Positions 1 through 6,974 of a stretch of 24,473 nt of DNA are shown here, in pieces; within the stretch, counting starts at the first letter, position 1, and each line of letters starts with the position of its first letter. A program made the translations under genes and the position numbers. Source of the DNA: a virus. The stretch is from positions 1-24,473 of IMG/VR virus record IMGVR_UViG_3300029989_001703. One strand, written 5' to 3'. A model generated the notes under the pieces. That model was not told the origin of the DNA, did no database searches, and saw only the letters and a list, made by a program, of their open reading frames with translations.

Positions 1-1425
1 TCAATACACAAGCAGCGTGTTCCAGAACGCGCACTGATGGCGCGCCGAATACTGGGCCGCGTCATAGCTTGCCAACGGGATGTCCTGCGACAGAAAGCGT
101 TGCGACTGCGGCGTGAACCTCGGCCACGGCGAATTGCCCGTTCCGTTCGGATTTCCGGAATCTGCGAATTGCGTCCACGCGGCGACGAGCTGATCCGAAA
201 GCTGCGTCTCCGCGGCATTCAGCGGATGCGAAACGCCCAGGATGCCGCCATGCCATTCCGGGAACAGGAACTGGATGTCGATCGTGTGCGCCGCCAGGGG
301 CTGGAAGCCGGGCATCGGCGGGAAGTAGTACGGCGCGTTGCGGTAATCGAACTCGTAGGCGTAGACCGGCACCCACTGCGACAGCAGCTGATCGATGTAC
401 AGCGAACGACACGCCCCCGGATCAGTCGCCACCGCGTCGTAGGCCAGCTGCGGCGTCGGATAGCTGCCGACCGGATAGCGCCCCAGCACCGCGCCCACCG
501 TCCCGGCCGGATACGGCACGCCGCTGCCGCCAGGCCCCGAAGGACCGCTATAGGTTGCGGTGACGAGTCGCGTGAAGTCCTCGGCCTTCATCGGCGTCTG
601 CGGCGGGCCCGAGAAGTACTCGGTGATGCCGATGCCGAAATTGGCCTCGTCGCGAACGATGCCGCCCAGTACCGGAACGTGATTGAACTGGCCGGACGTC
701 CACGCCTGCTTCGGCGTCAGCGGAACAATCGTCCCGTCAACCATCGGGCCGTTGACATAGGGCCCGTTCGCGTTGGCCGTGCCTTGCCATTGCAGGATTT
801 CCTGGGTCGACAGCTTGCGCAGACAGGCTGCCGCCTCGGGGCCGGTGCCGGGGCAACCGGCGGTCTGAGCAAAGCCCGTGCCGCGCGTCATCGCGATCGA
901 CAGGGGGGCGATCGTCGATGTCGGCGAGCTCTGGAGGATGGCGCGATGAAACAGCCCATTCACGAGCGGCGAAATCATGTTCGCGCCGGTATCCGACGCG
1001 CCGGCCGACTGGCCGCCGAGCGTCACGTTGTTCGGATCGCCGCCGAAGGAATCGATGTTGCGCTGCACCCAACGCAGCACCGCCTGGATGTCCATGATTC
1101 CGTAGTTCCCGAACGCATGGCCCTCGGAATTCAGGGCCGGATGCGCGAGGAAACCGAACAGCCCAAGCCGATAGTTCGTCGTCACGACCACGGTGTCGGT
1201 GCCCATCGGGCCGCCGGTCGCGAGCTTGCTGCCGTCGTAGTCGTTCGATGCGCCGTCCACATTGCCGCCGCCGTGGATCCAGACGATTACCGGGCGCTTG
1301 CCGGCATGGCGCTGCCATCCGCCGTGCTTGGTCGTGAAGACGTTGAGGTAGAGGCAATCCTCGTCGACGCTCGCCGGCCCGGCGAACACGCCCAGTGTCG
1401 TCACCTCGCCCGGGTGCATCCGCAT
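1..1425 (-). CDS. Type B carboxylesterase, probably 5'-truncated
   Basis: This is an alpha/beta-hydrolase of the carboxylesterase type B family, which hydrolyses carboxylic esters. Visible landmarks are EDCLYLNV (22-29), the oxyanion-hole HGGG (51-54), the nucleophile elbow GGQSAG with Ser140, the acid Glu260 in RDEANF, and the likely His380 in AAHTID. The C-terminus is complete and ends at the first base of the window. The first ATG lies only about 20 residues before EDCLYLNV, whereas family members usually carry a signal peptide and roughly 60-90 residues there. The frame stays open upstream of the ATG and encodes SSCM, which resembles the conserved Cys that pairs with the Cys of EDCLYL, so homology seems to continue past the start and then stop. 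No ribosome-binding site is seen before the ATG. I infer loss of the N-terminus, so the protein may be inactive or not exported. Confidence 0.8.
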   Translation of the reverse strand: MRMHPGEVTTLGVFAGPASVDEDCLYLNVFTTKHGGWQRHAGKRPVIVWIHGGGNVDGASNDYDGSKLATGGPMGTDTVVVTTNYRLGLFGFLAHPALNSEGHAFGNYGIMDIQAVLRWVQRNIDSFGGDPNNVTLGGQSAGASDTGANMISPLVNGLFHRAILQSSPTSTIAPLSIAMTRGTGFAQTAGCPGTGPEAAACLRKLSTQEILQWQGTANANGPYVNGPMVDGTIVPLTPKQAWTSGQFNHVPVLGGIVRDEANFGIGITEYFSGPPQTPMKAEDFTRLVTATYSGPSGPGGSGVPYPAGTVGAVLGRYPVGSYPTPQLAYDAVATDPGACRSLYIDQLLSQWVPVYAYEFDYRNAPYYFPPMPGFQPLAAHTIDIQFLFPEWHGGILGVSHPLNAAETQLSDQLVAAWTQFADSGNPNGTGNSPWPRFTPQSQRFLSQDIPLASYDAAQYSARHQCAFWNTLLVY

Positions 1426-1531
1426 GCACGACGAGCGCAGTATCGAAAGCTCGATGACACATGATCTAGCAAGATCTTGCGGGATTTGTTCTGAACTACT
1501 TCTATCTACGGCATCACTTGGCGATGGTGGG

Positions 1532-2428
1532 TCAGCACGCGTCGCGCCGGTATTGCGCTGGCGTCTGGCCGGTGAAGCGCCGGAAGGTGCTGGTGAAATG
1601 GCTCTGGTCGGAAAAGCCGACGGCCAGCCCGACGTCGCAGATGGAGGCCGGGTCCAGGCGCAGCAACCGCTTGGCCTCGCCCATGCGCAGCCTGAGAACG
1701 TACTGATGCGGCGTGCTGCCGAAGGTGTTCTTGAAGACCTTCAGCAAATAGTGCGGACTGAGATGCACGAGCGCGGCGAGTTCCGTCAGCGTCGTGTTCT
1801 GCGCCAGATGCGCGAGCAGATAGTCGCGCAGCAACACCGCCTTCGCCCGCGCCAGCACCGCCGTCCCCGGCGGCTCGACTGGCGCGCATCCGGCGTATCG
1901 GCTGCTCAGGTAACTCGCCAGCGCAATGCCCAGCGCCTCGGAATAAATCGGCCCGTTCGGCGCCCCGCGCAGCGCCTCCTCGTACATCGACATTGCCAGC
2001 CGCGTGACATGCGGGTCGCGCTCGCCGTACTGCGACGACACGCGCAAGCCGCCGGCGTCAGCCATCTGCGGCAGCAGGCGTTCAACATCCGCTGCCGCCA
2101 GGCGGACATAGAGCGTCTCGCGCGTCCCCGTCCATGTGATCGATTGCTGAACCGCGCCATGGTCGAGCAGGACGAAGTGCCCCGGCCGGATCACGGAGCG
2201 CGGCGCCGCACAACCACTGCCAACTTCGAGATTTGCCGAGCCATCGACGCAGATGCCGAGCAGCACTTCCGGCACGGCAAAGTCGCGCAGACACCCTGCC
2301 GGCCCGACGCGGTGCAAGGCCAGCGGAAAGCCGGCCCAATGATCGGGCTCGCTCGACCACAGCCGATCGGTGAACTTGATCGGACTTCTGTGCCGATTCG
2401 TCGCGAGTGCGTCCTGGCATGCCGTCAT
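1532..2428 (-). CDS. AraC-family transcriptional regulator
   Basis: This is a 298-residue DNA-binding regulator. The C-terminal 100 residues form a typical AraC/XylS domain: a first helix-turn-helix at about 213-237 (LTELAALVHLSPHYLLKVF), a linker helix with RMGEAKRLL, and a second helix-turn-helix at about 262-286 (VGLAVGFSDQSHFTSTFRR), ending in TPAQYRR. The N-terminal 190 residues would be the ligand-sensing or dimerisation part and show no recognisable effector motif. The gene is followed by the carboxylesterase on the same strand, which suggests it once controlled that gene or its pathway; this is inference. The ATG at 2428 is preceded by a GGAAGG purine stretch. Family assignment is secure; the inducer is unknown. 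Confidence 0.92.
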   Translation of the reverse strand: MTACQDALATNRHRSPIKFTDRLWSSEPDHWAGFPLALHRVGPAGCLRDFAVPEVLLGICVDGSANLEVGSGCAAPRSVIRPGHFVLLDHGAVQQSITWTGTRETLYVRLAAADVERLLPQMADAGGLRVSSQYGERDPHVTRLAMSMYEEALRGAPNGPIYSEALGIALASYLSSRYAGCAPVEPPGTAVLARAKAVLLRDYLLAHLAQNTTLTELAALVHLSPHYLLKVFKNTFGSTPHQYVLRLRMGEAKRLLRLDPASICDVGLAVGFSDQSHFTSTFRRFTGQTPAQYRRDAC

Positions 2429-2723
2429 CGCTGGGCCCTTCCGGGGATGAAGACGGAAATCTGTCCCCGATCCCGCATTGCCGTTTCATCGAAAGTCGAT
2501 GCTAGGGCGACCACCGAAAGCTGGTGAATTAGGGTTCACTGCGAATGAAAACGGCGGTAACGCCGCAGGCGCGCAAGCACGCGACGCGGAACAAAGCTTA
2601 TGGAACGAGACTGGGAAGTTGCAGCAGGCTCAGCGCGAGCATCGTCAAGATGAGCGCTTACGCTTGGCGTGTTGATTGTTGGCGATTGCCAGCGGCGCAG
2701 GGCTGGATCGAATCGAGAATGCC
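2429..2723. other. Noncoding host spacer between araC-type gene and tRNA remnant
   Basis: No convincing gene is seen here on either strand. The segment holds the 5' leader of the AraC-family gene, with an inverted repeat CATCGA-AAG-TCGATG at 2487-2501 and a looser CGGGGA...TCCCCG pair at 2442-2469. It also holds a small terminator at 2548-2565. Short reading frames across the tRNA end translate to the GGDRTPDPRL type of peptide that tRNA genes commonly yield, so they are not genes. Confidence 0.6.
2548..2565 (-). terminator. Small intrinsic terminator downstream of tRNA-Arg
   Basis: Read on the minus strand, CGGCG-TTAC-CGCCG is followed directly by TTTTC. The five-pair GC stem with a T run fits a short rho-independent terminator. 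It lies between the tRNA 3' end and the AraC-family gene, so it could end the tRNA transcript. Confidence 0.5.
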
Positions 2724-2777
2724 TGGTCTGCCCGGAGGGGATCGAACCCCCGACCCACGGCTTAGAAGGCCGTTGCT
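2724..2777 (-). tRNA. tRNA-Arg (TCT), 3' fragment at the prophage junction
   Basis: On the minus strand this reads as anticodon stem ACGGC, loop CTTCTAA with anticodon TCT, stem GCCGT, variable loop GGGTC, T stem GGGGG, loop TTCGATC, stem CCCTC, acceptor strand CGGGCAG, discriminator A and an encoded CCA. The D arm and the 5' acceptor strand (expected to end in CTGCCCG) are absent. Upstream of the AGCA just before the anticodon stem the DNA becomes AT-rich and no longer fits a tRNA. It is therefore a fragment, as left by integration of a phage into the tRNA 3' half. Confidence 0.85.
2724..2777. other. Prophage attachment junction (att core)
   Basis: The 3' part of tRNA-Arg(TCT), about 54 bp including CCA, is the probable crossover segment. 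Host genes lie to the left and phage late genes to the right. Tyrosine-recombinase phages often carry a copy of the tRNA 3' end, so the same block should recur at the other prophage end beside a complete tRNA-Arg. That end is outside the window. Whether to call this attL or attR depends on the integrase orientation, which cannot be seen. Confidence 0.75.
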
Positions 2778-2788
2778 GCAATAGAAAA

Positions 2789-2816
2789 TTTACTTTAAAA
2801 ATCAATCACTTATAAA
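2789..2816 (+). promoter_or_regulatory. Possible sigma70-like promoter facing into the noncoding strip
   Basis: TTTACT at 2789-2794 and TATAAA at 2811-2816 are separated by 16 bp on the plus strand. Matches to the consensus are 4/6 and 5/6. AT-rich DNA at an att site can look like a promoter by chance, and no gene follows, so this is weak. Confidence 0.25.
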
Positions 2817-2890
2817 ACTTATGCTGTGCCATTCATCGCCGTCAAAGGCAACGCTAACCCATTGATCTGCAAAGAATTGCATCTGCTGAG

Positions 2891-2909
2891 TGGCACACGG
2901 TTGGCACAC
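2891..2909. repeat. Two TGGCACAC direct repeats
   Basis: TGGCACAC occurs at 2891-2898 and again at 2902-2909, with start points 11 bp apart, about one helical turn. The position, about 115 bp inside the prophage from the att core, would suit arm-type integrase or IHF/Xis-type binding sites. The function is inferred from position only. Confidence 0.4.
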
Positions 2910-3210
2910 TCACGGACATCGTCACCATCACCGGCAACGCCGGTGCAATTCAACTCGTCGCTCACGTCGGCCGCAGGCCGGCGCTATTCAAACTCCACAC
3001 TTACGCCGGCTGGCCGGCGCTGATTCTGGGGCTGCCGAACCCGCGCCTACCCCCCATCAGCTGCGCGCGCGCAGAACTGATGCAGCGGGCGGCCTGTCGG
3101 CCGGAAGCGCGTAGGCCGCGCAGCCTGGAGCGCTACGCCGTCGACGGCAAGCCCAAAGTCGACAGACGCCAGCACCGCAAGCCGGTCGACGCAGGCCCGG
3201 AATCTGGACG

Positions 3211-3240
3211 AAAAAAAGCCCGCCCCGAAGGGCGGGCTTT
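3211..3240 (-). terminator. Strong intrinsic terminator ending the phage late operon
   Basis: The stem GCCCGCCC/GGGCGGGC (3218-3225 with 3230-3237) closes a four-base loop. On the minus strand it is followed by seven T residues (3217-3211). It lies just after the holin stop and is the last element of the minus-strand late genes. A three-T tail on the plus side makes it a weaker terminator in the other direction. Confidence 0.9.
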
Positions 3241-3268
3241 GCGCGGTGCACATCACGTCTACTGCATG

Positions 3269-3859
3269 TCATCCTCGATTAATCGTCGGCACGGTTGGAT
3301 CAGCCTGCATGCGGCCTCGATACCAGCTCGCAATGCCGAGGATCGGCGACACCACGCCGATGATGCCGGCGACAGCGGCCAGCACGCCAGGCAGCTGTGC
3401 GAGTCCTTCGGCATGGCCAGCCAGGGCGGCACCGTAGCCCGCAAACACGGTCAGCACCGACAGCAGCACGGCCAGCGCGACCGCGAATCCGATCGCTGGC
3501 CGCCATGAGTAGGTCGGCCAGTGTTCGGCCGCCGCCTCCACGCGCATGGTCGCGCCCACGTCGGCCGCAGCCGCCTGCTGGGCTTGCATGGCCTGCGCCT
3601 CGGCACCAAGGCGCATCTGCTCGACTTGCACGGCCAGCGCCTGAATGCGTTCCGCGTGCGTCGTTTCGATTTCGCGCAGCTTGAGCGCTGACGCAGGATC
3701 TGCGAGCGCGGCAGCAGCCGCCTGCGCATCGCCGGCTGGCGTGCCGAGTGCTGACGAGATGAGCGCGCCGACGGCGCCGCCGGCCGGGCCGCCGAGCAGC
3801 GAGCCAAGCAGCGGTGCAGCGCGGCCGACAGTGCCAGCGATATCTTTCCAGTCCGCCAT
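3269..3859 (-). CDS. 3TM-type holin (GTA_holin_3TM-like)
   Basis: This 196-residue membrane protein probably forms the pores that trigger lysis and give the endolysin access to peptidoglycan. It has an N-terminal Gly/Ala-rich hydrophobic segment (about 12-39), an Ala/Gln/Glu-rich helical linker (about 45-110), a conserved-looking WPTYSWRPAIGF stretch, and two clear transmembrane segments at about 121-147 and 153-180. This layout matches the 3TM holin family first described in gene-transfer-agent clusters. The ATG at 3859 lies 3 bp after the preceding stop, and a strong terminator follows. The lysis-gene neighbourhood (GH19 endolysin two genes upstream) supports the call. Confidence 0.8.
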   Translation of the reverse strand: MADWKDIAGTVGRAAPLLGSLLGGPAGGAVGALISSALGTPAGDAQAAAAALADPASALKLREIETTHAERIQALAVQVEQMRLGAEAQAMQAQQAAAADVGATMRVEAAAEHWPTYSWRPAIGFAVALAVLLSVLTVFAGYGAALAGHAEGLAQLPGVLAAVAGIIGVVSPILGIASWYRGRMQADPTVPTINRG

Positions 3860-3862
3860 GTG

Positions 3863-4273
3863 TCAGTCCTGCAAATCTGGCGCTTGCTGGGCGGCCAGTG
3901 TGCTGCGCAGCTCGTAGCCCATCAACGGCCAAATCTTGGTGATGGCGTTTTGCCGCGCGATCTTGCGGCCGAGATCGGCGTTGTAGTTTTCCGGGCTTGC
4001 GCAGGCGCTTTCGCCTGTGACGGTGAAACCGTTACGCAAGATGAGGACGCAGAAGGTCAGCAGGTCGAGCTCGATCGGTGGCGCGAGCACCCGCTTATCG
4101 TCCGGCAGCGCGTTGAATTCCTCGCTCGCGGTCATTGCGCCGGCGTAGCCATCGCCTGCCGTGAAGTAATGCTCGCCGGCAATGTTCGCCTCGATGTCGG
4201 CTGGCGTGACGCGCGGCGCGGTCAGGCCATTGGCTTGGATGATTTGTTCGATGCTGTTGTCGTTGATAGCCAT
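3863..4273 (-). CDS. Phage Gp49-family protein (N4 gp49 / Sf6 gene 66-like)
   Basis: This 136-residue protein has the signature of the N4 Gp49/Sf6 gp66 family: GLTAPRVTPADIEANI near the N-terminus, then LTFCVLILRNGFTVTGESAC and SPENYNADLGRKIARQNA, ending with IWPLMGYELR. The role of the family is not established to my knowledge, and it is found as an accessory gene in many phages. The frame could begin 21 bp earlier at a TTG, but the ATG at 4273 starts in the usual way (MAINDNSIEQ), so I chose it. It sits between the endolysin and the holin in the lysis cassette, which gives co-expression late in infection but does not prove a lysis role. Confidence 0.85.
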   Translation of the reverse strand: MAINDNSIEQIIQANGLTAPRVTPADIEANIAGEHYFTAGDGYAGAMTASEEFNALPDDKRVLAPPIELDLLTFCVLILRNGFTVTGESACASPENYNADLGRKIARQNAITKIWPLMGYELRSTLAAQQAPDLQD

Positions 4274-4343
4274 GTGGTCGGTTCTCGGTTGCAAGCGCCA
4301 TCAGGACGTGCTCCGGCGCTGCGCTCACGGCGCCGGGTCCAAT

Positions 4344-5051
4344 TCATACGTGCATCACCCCCGGCGCCCACTCCTCGATCGCGGCCTGATACAGCACCAG
4401 GCGCGCCTCGGTGCTCTGCCGGTCGCCGGGGTTGATGCGGCGGCAGACCGACTCGAACGAGGTCATGCCCTGATCGGCCAGCGGGTTGCAGCCGTGCGTC
4501 GACCAAAACCAGCCCGCCGCGTCGGCGGCCACGTCGGGCTGCTCAAGCAGCTCGGGATGCGTGACCACCGCGCGGCCGGTCGCGTCCTGGTACGCCTGAT
4601 AGTTGGCGCGGCCGGTGATCTGCATGAGCCCGCGCCCGAGGTAGCGCGCGCCGTCGCCGGGCTGGGTGTTGCCCAGATCGGCGCGGCCGTCGTACACGGC
4701 GCCGGCCAGCAGCAACGGCGCGGCGACGTAGTTGCCGGCGTTGAGTCGGCCGTCGGCGAAGCGGTCGCGGTCGGCGCGTTCGCCGGGCTTGGCTTCGCGG
4801 AAGCGCGTCGGCCAGACCGCGACGATGCGCGACGGCGACCGATAGATGAGGTTCTCCCTCAGCACGGTGAAACCGCGCGATTCGTGCGCGAGCTGCGCGA
4901 GCCAGGCGGCGCGCCGCAGCGGCGTGTCGATCTGCCAGCGTTGCGCGGCGGCGATCAGCAGCGGCGCCCAGCAGTTGGCAATATCGGTGCGCACGCCAAA
5001 CGCGCGGCTCAGCTGCGCGGGCGTGATGTAGGCCAGAGTGATCGGATTCAT
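4344..5051 (-). CDS. GH19 (chitinase class I-type) endolysin
   Basis: This 235-residue glycoside hydrolase family 19 enzyme is expected to cleave the glycan strands of peptidoglycan at lysis. Family motifs are AQLAHESRGF with the probable catalytic acid Glu57, RENLIYRSP with the second acidic residue Glu66, a GDGARYLGRGLMQITGRANY block (about 130-155), and a GWFWSTHGCN segment. No signal peptide or anchor is visible, so it should accumulate in the cytoplasm and need a holin for release. The start overlaps the stop of the upstream membrane-protein gene by ATGA (5048-5051), indicating translational coupling. Length is typical for phage GH19 lysins without an extra binding domain. Confidence 0.93.
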   Translation of the reverse strand: MNPITLAYITPAQLSRAFGVRTDIANCWAPLLIAAAQRWQIDTPLRRAAWLAQLAHESRGFTVLRENLIYRSPSRIVAVWPTRFREAKPGERADRDRFADGRLNAGNYVAAPLLLAGAVYDGRADLGNTQPGDGARYLGRGLMQITGRANYQAYQDATGRAVVTHPELLEQPDVAADAAGWFWSTHGCNPLADQGMTSFESVCRRINPGDRQSTEARLVLYQAAIEEWAPGVMHV

Positions 5052-5476
5052 GTTTGTCCGGGGTCAGTGCAGCAGTCGATGCACGGCCGCGACGATGTCG
5101 CGCCAGCGCATGAGGAGTCGGCCGCTGCCCAGATGCCGGCCGCGATGGCGGCCAGCAGCGTGACGATTCGTTTGCCGCGCGTGCCGGTGTTAGCCACGCG
5201 CCAGGTGAGCACGGCCCAGTCGACGCCAGAGCGGATGTGCCGCAGCAGCTCCGCGTTCTCGCGCGCTTCGGCCGCTTGGCGATCGAGCGTTTCCGTCATC
5301 TGCCGGATGAGTTCGTCGCGGATGTCTTCGCGGCGCGCGGCGGCGTCGAGGCGGTAGTCCTGCACCGCCATCCGCTCGGCACCGGCTTCGAGGCGCTCGA
5401 AAATGTGCTCCAGCAATTGCCGGTCGGAGCAAGTGGCCAGCATTCGCTGGGTAGTGCCGAGGTCGGGTGCAGTCAT
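5048..5476 (-). CDS. Coiled-coil membrane protein of the lysis cassette
   Basis: This 142-residue protein has a long charged helical region (about 20-90, rich in Glu, Arg, Gln and Ala) followed by one hydrophobic segment at about 102-120 (VTLLAAIAAGIWAA) and a short Cys-containing tail. The layout resembles small XhlA-like phage membrane proteins, which act with holins or lysins, but I cannot assign a family. The true start is ATG 5476: the same frame stays open far upstream, yet that part is a shadow of the next gene and crosses a terminator. It overlaps the endolysin start by ATGA. It could be a holin partner, pinholin-like protein or spanin substitute; the function is open. Confidence 0.7.
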   Translation of the reverse strand: MTAPDLGTTQRMLATCSDRQLLEHIFERLEAGAERMAVQDYRLDAAARREDIRDELIRQMTETLDRQAAEARENAELLRHIRSGVDWAVLTWRVANTGTRGKRIVTLLAAIAAGIWAAADSSCAGATSSRPCIDCCTDPGQT

Positions 5477-5485
5477 GTCGAGCCC

Positions 5486-5512
5486 AAAAAAAAAGCCCGC
5501 CGAAGCGGGCTT
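5486..5512 (-). terminator. Intrinsic terminator between tail-accessory and lysis genes
   Basis: The stem GCCCGC/GCGGGC (5495-5500 with 5505-5510) has a four-base loop and is followed on the minus strand by nine T residues (5494-5486). The next gene starts only 10 bp beyond, so the lysis genes depend on readthrough or antitermination, or on a promoter lying further upstream. Confidence 0.85.
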
Positions 5513-5528
5513 GGGTGAGCAGCGGGTG

Positions 5529-5900
5529 TTACGCCGCCGGCGGCGTCCAGCCTGTCGGCTCGACGTTCCAGACCGACAGCCAGCCGGGGCTGCCGCCAAC
5601 CGCCTCGATTGCCGCGCGAGTGTCGAGGTCATCGATGGCGATGACCACGCCGTTGGGTGCCCAGATGTTCGAGCGCGGCGGGTTCTCGTAGCAGAGAGCG
5701 AGCGAGATGCCGACGTGCGGCGCGCCCTCGGGCAGATCGAACATTTCCGAACCTTCGATCGGCGGGAGATCGCCGAACGCCCACAGGCCGCCGGCAGCCG
5801 GCGGGCTGGCCAGCGCGGCAATGGCGGCGTCGAGCGTCTCGACGATGACGCCGTGTTGGTGATAGGCGCCGACGGCGTCTTTGATAACGATGATGTACAT
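5529..5900 (-). CDS. Hypothetical phage protein near the tail-fibre genes
   Basis: This 123-residue acidic protein begins MYIIVIKDAVGAYHQ and contains a central MFDLPEGAPHVGISLALCYE segment and a C-terminal WNVEPTGWTPP. I do not recognise a family and see no membrane segment or signal peptide. An AGAGG ribosome-binding site precedes ATG 5900. It follows a virion-type gene with a 15-bp gap and is closed by an intrinsic terminator 17 bp after its stop, so it ends the tail-accessory block. A tail-fibre assembly or minor structural role is possible but is only inferred from position. Confidence 0.65.
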   Translation of the reverse strand: MYIIVIKDAVGAYHQHGVIVETLDAAIAALASPPAAGGLWAFGDLPPIEGSEMFDLPEGAPHVGISLALCYENPPRSNIWAPNGVVIAIDDLDTRAAIEAVGGSPGWLSVWNVEPTGWTPPAA

Positions 5901-5915
5901 GCAATGCCTCTTTGG

Positions 5916-6974
5916 TTAGGCGTAGGTGAAATGGCCGACCACATCACCGGCGGCAACCGCCGTCGCATCGAGGTCGGCATTGGCGGCGGTGATCGCGTAC
6001 GCGATCCCGGTGGTGAACGGCATGCCGAAATCGTCGCCGCCCATAAGCAGCGCCGTCGTCGGCGGAATTGCGAGCGTGAACACGGGCGTGTCGGCGCCCG
6101 GGCTGGGTGCCGTGGCTTTGTTGAAGAACGCCACGTACTTGATTGATGCGGTCGTGTTTGTGAGCACGCCGCGCAGAATTCGGCCGGCGCTTGCCTTCAC
6201 CGACGTCGCGTTGGTACTTGCTGCGCTGCGCACCTTTGCGATTGAAACGTTTGCAATCGTGCCCGCGCGCACCTGCATGCCAACGTCGCCGATCAGCGCA
6301 GTGCCAGCGCTAAGCGCCGGCGCCGGAGCGAGTTGCATCGGGCGAGCGGACAGCGTGCCAACAACAGTCGTCGTCCCAGACGTGTACGCGCTGACCCGTG
6401 CGCGAAAATAGCGGGCGGTGCGGGGAAACACCATCAGCCCGGTGGTGCTGCTCGACGAGAGTTGCACTGCATTGCCGACACCGTTGCCAAGCGCCGGCCA
6501 CCAGGTAGCTTGGCTGTCGCTGACCTCGTAAGTGATGGTTGCCGACCCGATGGCGGTGGTCTCGACGCTGATCGACATTGAGCCGAGCATGTCGACGCTG
6601 AACAGCACAGCCTGCGTTGTCGACGTCCCGCTGACCGATGCGCCATCGAGAAGCGCTACCGGCACACGCGCAGCGTCGGCCGTCGCCGTGCTGCTGAACA
6701 ATGCGGTGATGATGCTCGACAGCCGCTGCGCGATTCGCTGGAGCCGGCCGTTGAGGCCGGCGCTTGCTGTGTCGGTCGCGGGCGCGGCCTCGTTGACCGC
6801 GCCCAGCAGCACGGCTTGCGCCAGCTGGTTCGCCGCGCTCGCATCGCCACCACCGCCTGAGCCACCGCTGCCGGGGTTGGCCACGTAGACGACCGGCGCG
6901 AACGTGCCGTCGCCCAGGTCTTTCATCACCGTCGTGCACCGGCCGTGCACGCCCGTGATTTGTACATCTGCCAT
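5916..6974 (-). CDS. Predicted phage virion structural protein, Ser/Thr/Ala-rich
   Basis: This 352-residue protein starts with a short beta segment (VQITGVHGRCTTVMKDLGDG), then a Gly/Ser linker (about 34-44), a helical stretch, and several hundred residues of beta-rich, Ser/Thr/Ala-rich sequence. The C-terminal third (LTNTTASIKYVAFFNKATAP... then FTTGIAYAITAANADLD) resembles a domain common in phage virion and receptor-proximal proteins. A strong AGGAG site precedes ATG 6974. It lies downstream of the tail fibre and separated from it by a perfect palindrome. A tail-associated or decoration role fits; the exact position in the virion cannot be told. Confidence 0.65.
   Translation of the reverse strand: MADVQITGVHGRCTTVMKDLGDGTFAPVVYVANPGSGGSGGGGDASAANQLAQAVLLGAVNEAAPATDTASAGLNGRLQRIAQRLSSIITALFSSTATADAARVPVALLDGASVSGTSTTQAVLFSVDMLGSMSISVETTAIGSATITYEVSDSQATWWPALGNGVGNAVQLSSSSTTGLMVFPRTARYFRARVSAYTSGTTTVVGTLSARPMQLAPAPALSAGTALIGDVGMQVRAGTIANVSIAKVRSAASTNATSVKASAGRILRGVLTNTTASIKYVAFFNKATAPSPGADTPVFTLAIPPTTALLMGGDDFGMPFTTGIAYAITAANADLDATAVAAGDVVGHFTYA

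Larger units (their letters stand above)
2779..3210. other. Noncoding phage end with repeats
   Basis: About 430 bp separate the att core from the lysis-operon terminator and carry no believable gene. The first 40 bp are strongly AT-rich, unlike the rest of the window. Two TGGCACAC direct repeats lie at 2891-2898 and 2902-2909, 11 bp apart. GGCCGGCGCT occurs twice, at 2976-2985 and 3012-3021, and CGCCGGC-TG-GCCGGCG (3004-3019) can form a hairpin. Short plus-strand frames, such as one from a GTG at 2826, have low-complexity composition and no homology I recognise. Confidence 0.55.

Noticed and set aside
37-1464. 475-codon plus-strand frame opposite the carboxylesterase
   Set aside because: It is Arg/His-rich low-complexity sequence caused by high GC on the opposite strand; the minus frame has all esterase motifs.
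2545-2784. Plus-strand frame ending in GGDRTPDPRLRRPLLQ
   Set aside because: It translates the antisense of the tRNA-Arg fragment, a familiar false gene.
2826-3023. 65-codon plus-strand frame starting with GTG in the phage end
   Set aside because: There is no ribosome-binding site, no family, and Ser/Thr/Pro-rich composition; it could only be supported by transcript data.
3047-3256. Short minus-strand frames crossing the late terminator
   Set aside because: They run through the terminator stem and have no recognisable features.
4222-4347. 41-codon frame starting with an ATGA overlap at the endolysin stop, considered as a spanin
   Set aside because: It lacks a signal, lipobox or membrane segment and overlaps the start of the Gp49-family gene in another frame.
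5477-5980. N-terminal extension of the lysis-cassette membrane protein
   Set aside because: The extension crosses a nine-T terminator and is Ser/Arg-rich shadow sequence of the 5529-5900 gene; the real start is ATG 5476.
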